This document shows, piece by piece, positions 6,261-7,234 of a DNA stretch of 7,234 bases. The position numbers and the translations under genes were made by a program. Positions within the stretch are counted from its first letter, which is position 1. Each line of letters opens with the position of its first letter. A model generated the notes under the pieces. The model had not been told where the DNA came from, ran no database searches, and saw nothing but the letters and a program-made list of their open reading frames with translations. The stretch is from M3007 sp041160955 (GTDB lineage: Bacteria > Bacteroidota > Bacteroidia > Chitinophagales > Saprospiraceae), in the NCBI GenBank assembly GCA_041160955.1, contig JBEAVK010000159.1:1-7234 (forward strand), in the 5' to 3' direction.

Positions 6261-6905
6261 ATGAAAAGAAGAGATCTAATCAAAAATATGGGGCTAACCT
6301 CTTTGGGTTTAGTTGGCCTACATCCACAAATAGGTGCTGCGGAACTCCCCGAGATTTTTGCGCCAGAAACCCTAGAAGAAGAGAAAAAAGACCCCGAATT
6401 TGAGCAATTTGGCCGTACCGAGACCGAAAAGATCCGCGATGCCAAACTGTTTAAAGAGACGTTTTTTAACAAAGCAGAAATGAAATCGTTGGGTATTTTG
6501 GTGGATATTATCATTCCCGCCGACAGCCAATCGGGGAGTGCTACCGATGCGGGTGTACCTGCTTTTATCGAGTTTATGGCCAAAGACCAAGATGGCTTAC
6601 AAACGCCTCTCCGCGGTGGTCTCCGGTGGCTCGATTCGCAAGCGATCAAACGATTTGGAGGCATATTCGCCGCCATTACTCCTGCACAACGCATTGAAAT
6701 TGTGGAAGATATCGCCTATCCTAAACGCAAGGCCAAACCCGGTATGAGCCAAGGTATTGCGTTTTTTAGTCTAGTACGCAACCTTACCGCTACCGGATTT
6801 TGGAGCAGTAAAATGGGTATTGATGATATTGGCTACCAAGGTAATGTGCCGAACCAGTGGGATGGGCCGCCAGCGGAGGTGTTGAAGCAGTATGGGTTGG
6901 GATGA
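6261..6905 (+). CDS. Gluconate 2-dehydrogenase subunit 3-family protein with Tat signal
   Basis: This 214-residue protein opens with a twin-arginine signal: KRRDLIK at 2-8 followed by a hydrophobic stretch (GLTSLGLVGL) and GAAE. An acidic linker (~31-50) follows. The subunit 3 domain covers ~70-214, with the conserved features LVDIIIPAD (80-88), SATDAGVPAFIEFM (93-106), LRGGLRWLD (117-125), TGFWSSKMGI (178-187) and GYQGNVPNQW near the C-terminus. Family members are small non-catalytic partners of GMC flavoproteins; in the glucoside 3-dehydrogenase type they are thought to carry the signal-less flavoprotein through the Tat system. Here it follows the flavoprotein on the same strand, separated by 212 bases of which about half is a palindromic repeat. 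No own TAnnTTTG promoter is visible, so co-transcription is likely. Short unstructured tail QYGLG at the end is normal for the family. Confidence 0.9.
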   Translation: MKRRDLIKNMGLTSLGLVGLHPQIGAAELPEIFAPETLEEEKKDPEFEQFGRTETEKIRDAKLFKETFFNKAEMKSLGILVDIIIPADSQSGSATDAGVPAFIEFMAKDQDGLQTPLRGGLRWLDSQAIKRFGGIFAAITPAQRIEIVEDIAYPKRKAKPGMSQGIAFFSLVRNLTATGFWSSKMGIDDIGYQGNVPNQWDGPPAEVLKQYGLG

Positions 6906-6922
6906 GTCGAGGTTAGGGGGAT

Positions 6923-7042
6923 TAGATGGCACACGGAGTACGCAGATTGGACACGGATTAGACTAATTTTAAATTATAAAAATCCACTTTTAAAAGAAAT
7001 CCTTTAAAACCCGTGTCTAATCTATGTACGCCGTGTGCTGTC
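6923..7042. repeat. Dispersed palindromic repeat, copy 2
   Basis: The left arm starts TAGATGGCACACGGAGTAC and continues to GGACACGGATT (about 6949-6959). The right arm, from CCGTGTCTAATC near 7011 through GTACGCCGTGTGCTGTC ending at 7042, is its imperfect reverse complement. Outer arms match copy 1 at 6131-6243, while the AT-rich centre differs. It starts 17 bases after the subunit 3 stop codon and may end transcription or protect the 3' end. Confidence 0.8.
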
Positions 7043-7084
7043 AAGTCGTATTGCTTTTATTTTACCCTTTTTTAGCAAAAACAC

Positions 7085-7092
7085 TACCTTAG
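7085..7092 (+). promoter_or_regulatory. Possible -7 element for the Uma2-like gene
   Basis: TACCTTAG differs from TAnnTTTG at one position and lies 67 bases before the ATG at 7160. No clear -33 TTG sits at the right spacing. Between it and the gene a small hairpin (AATTTG, loop, CAAATT at about 7117-7134) can form. Confidence 0.25.
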
Positions 7093-7159
7093 CACTACAA
7101 ATTCACCATCTCAGAATTTGTTTCTGCAAATTTTTGTTTAAAAAATCAATTTTGCTGCT

Positions 7160-7234
7160 ATGACCATTACTTCGCTTGACCAGTTAGATCCAAATGGTAT
7201 CTATACCTACGCCGATTACCTGCTTTGGCAATTT
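7160..7234 (+). CDS. Probable Uma2-family (DUF820) protein, first 25 codons
   Basis: The frame from ATG 7160 is open to the right edge and reads MTITSLDQLDP, then NGIYTYADYLLWQF. The pattern of a short N-terminus followed by YTYADYLLWQF is what I recognise from Bacteroidota Uma2-family proteins, a PD-(D/E)XK nuclease-like fold usually of about 190-200 residues and often present in many copies in Saprospira-type and cyanobacterial genomes. None of the catalytic residues lies in the visible part, so activity cannot be judged. No Shine-Dalgarno is present. The gene appears independent of the upstream dehydrogenase genes because a 120-base palindrome separates them. Confidence 0.65.
   Translation, partial: MTITSLDQLDPNGIYTYADYLLWQF

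Noticed and set aside
6203..6694. 163-codon minus-strand ORF
   Set aside because: It is the antisense shadow of the subunit 3 gene, which has full family motifs on the plus strand.
6131..7042. A composite transposon carrying the subunit 3 gene between the two palindromes
   Set aside because: The palindromes have no transposase, their centres differ, no target duplication spans the pair, and the gene is the natural partner of the flavoprotein next to it.
1..7234. tRNA, rRNA and known riboswitch genes
   Set aside because: No cloverleaf, rRNA-like or recognisable aptamer sequence was seen on either strand by eye.

Overview
The window looks like a Bacteroidota chromosome, probably a Saprospira-like lineage (inference). 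The evidence is a peptidase with a type IX secretion (T9SS) C-terminal sorting domain, TAnnTTTG-type -7 promoter elements instead of sigma70 boxes, no Shine-Dalgarno sequences before starts, and a gluconate-dehydrogenase-type flavoprotein pair in the form common in this phylum. Coding is moderate in GC, and the gaps are very AT-rich and full of palindromes.

Layout. (1) 1-880, minus strand: the N-terminal part of a secreted M43 (pappalysin-like) zinc metalloprotease that runs off the left edge. Its best ATG is separated from the body by a run of ten C (coding strand) that puts the two out of frame, so the gene is phase-OFF, broken, misread, or starts at an internal TTG. (2) 881-1014: a divergent promoter region with a -7 element on each strand. 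(3) 1015-3828, plus: a 937-residue secreted M14 zinc carboxypeptidase with regulatory-like, PKD and Ig-like domains and a T9SS sorting domain. (4) 3829-4302: a 474-base gap holding an AT-rich hairpin with short direct repeats, then a 293-bp MITE-like element with 30-bp inverted ends, two internal GC-rich hairpins in mirror arrangement, and a perfect 9-bp target duplication. The element ends 21 bases before the next start codon. (5) 4303-6048, plus: a GMC-family FAD dehydrogenase. (6) 6049-6260: a gap with a first copy of a dispersed palindrome (arms GATGGCACACGG...GACACGG) and a 14-bp direct repeat around it. (7) 6261-6905, plus: a Tat-exported gluconate 2-dehydrogenase subunit 3-like protein. 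(8) 6906-7159: a second, diverged copy of the palindrome, then the leader of the next gene. (9) 7160-7234: the first 25 codons of a probable Uma2-family protein, cut by the right edge.

How the genes fit together. The two divergent peptidase genes would supply secreted protein degradation through the Sec and T9SS route. The flavoprotein and subunit 3 genes form a unit: the flavoprotein has no signal peptide and the small subunit has a twin-arginine signal, so the small subunit probably carries the folded flavoprotein across the inner membrane to oxidise a sugar or glycoside in the periplasm, passing electrons to a cytochrome c not seen here. I see no convincing new multi-gene system. The unusual content is the phase-variation-like homopolymer and the three palindromic elements around the dehydrogenase genes.
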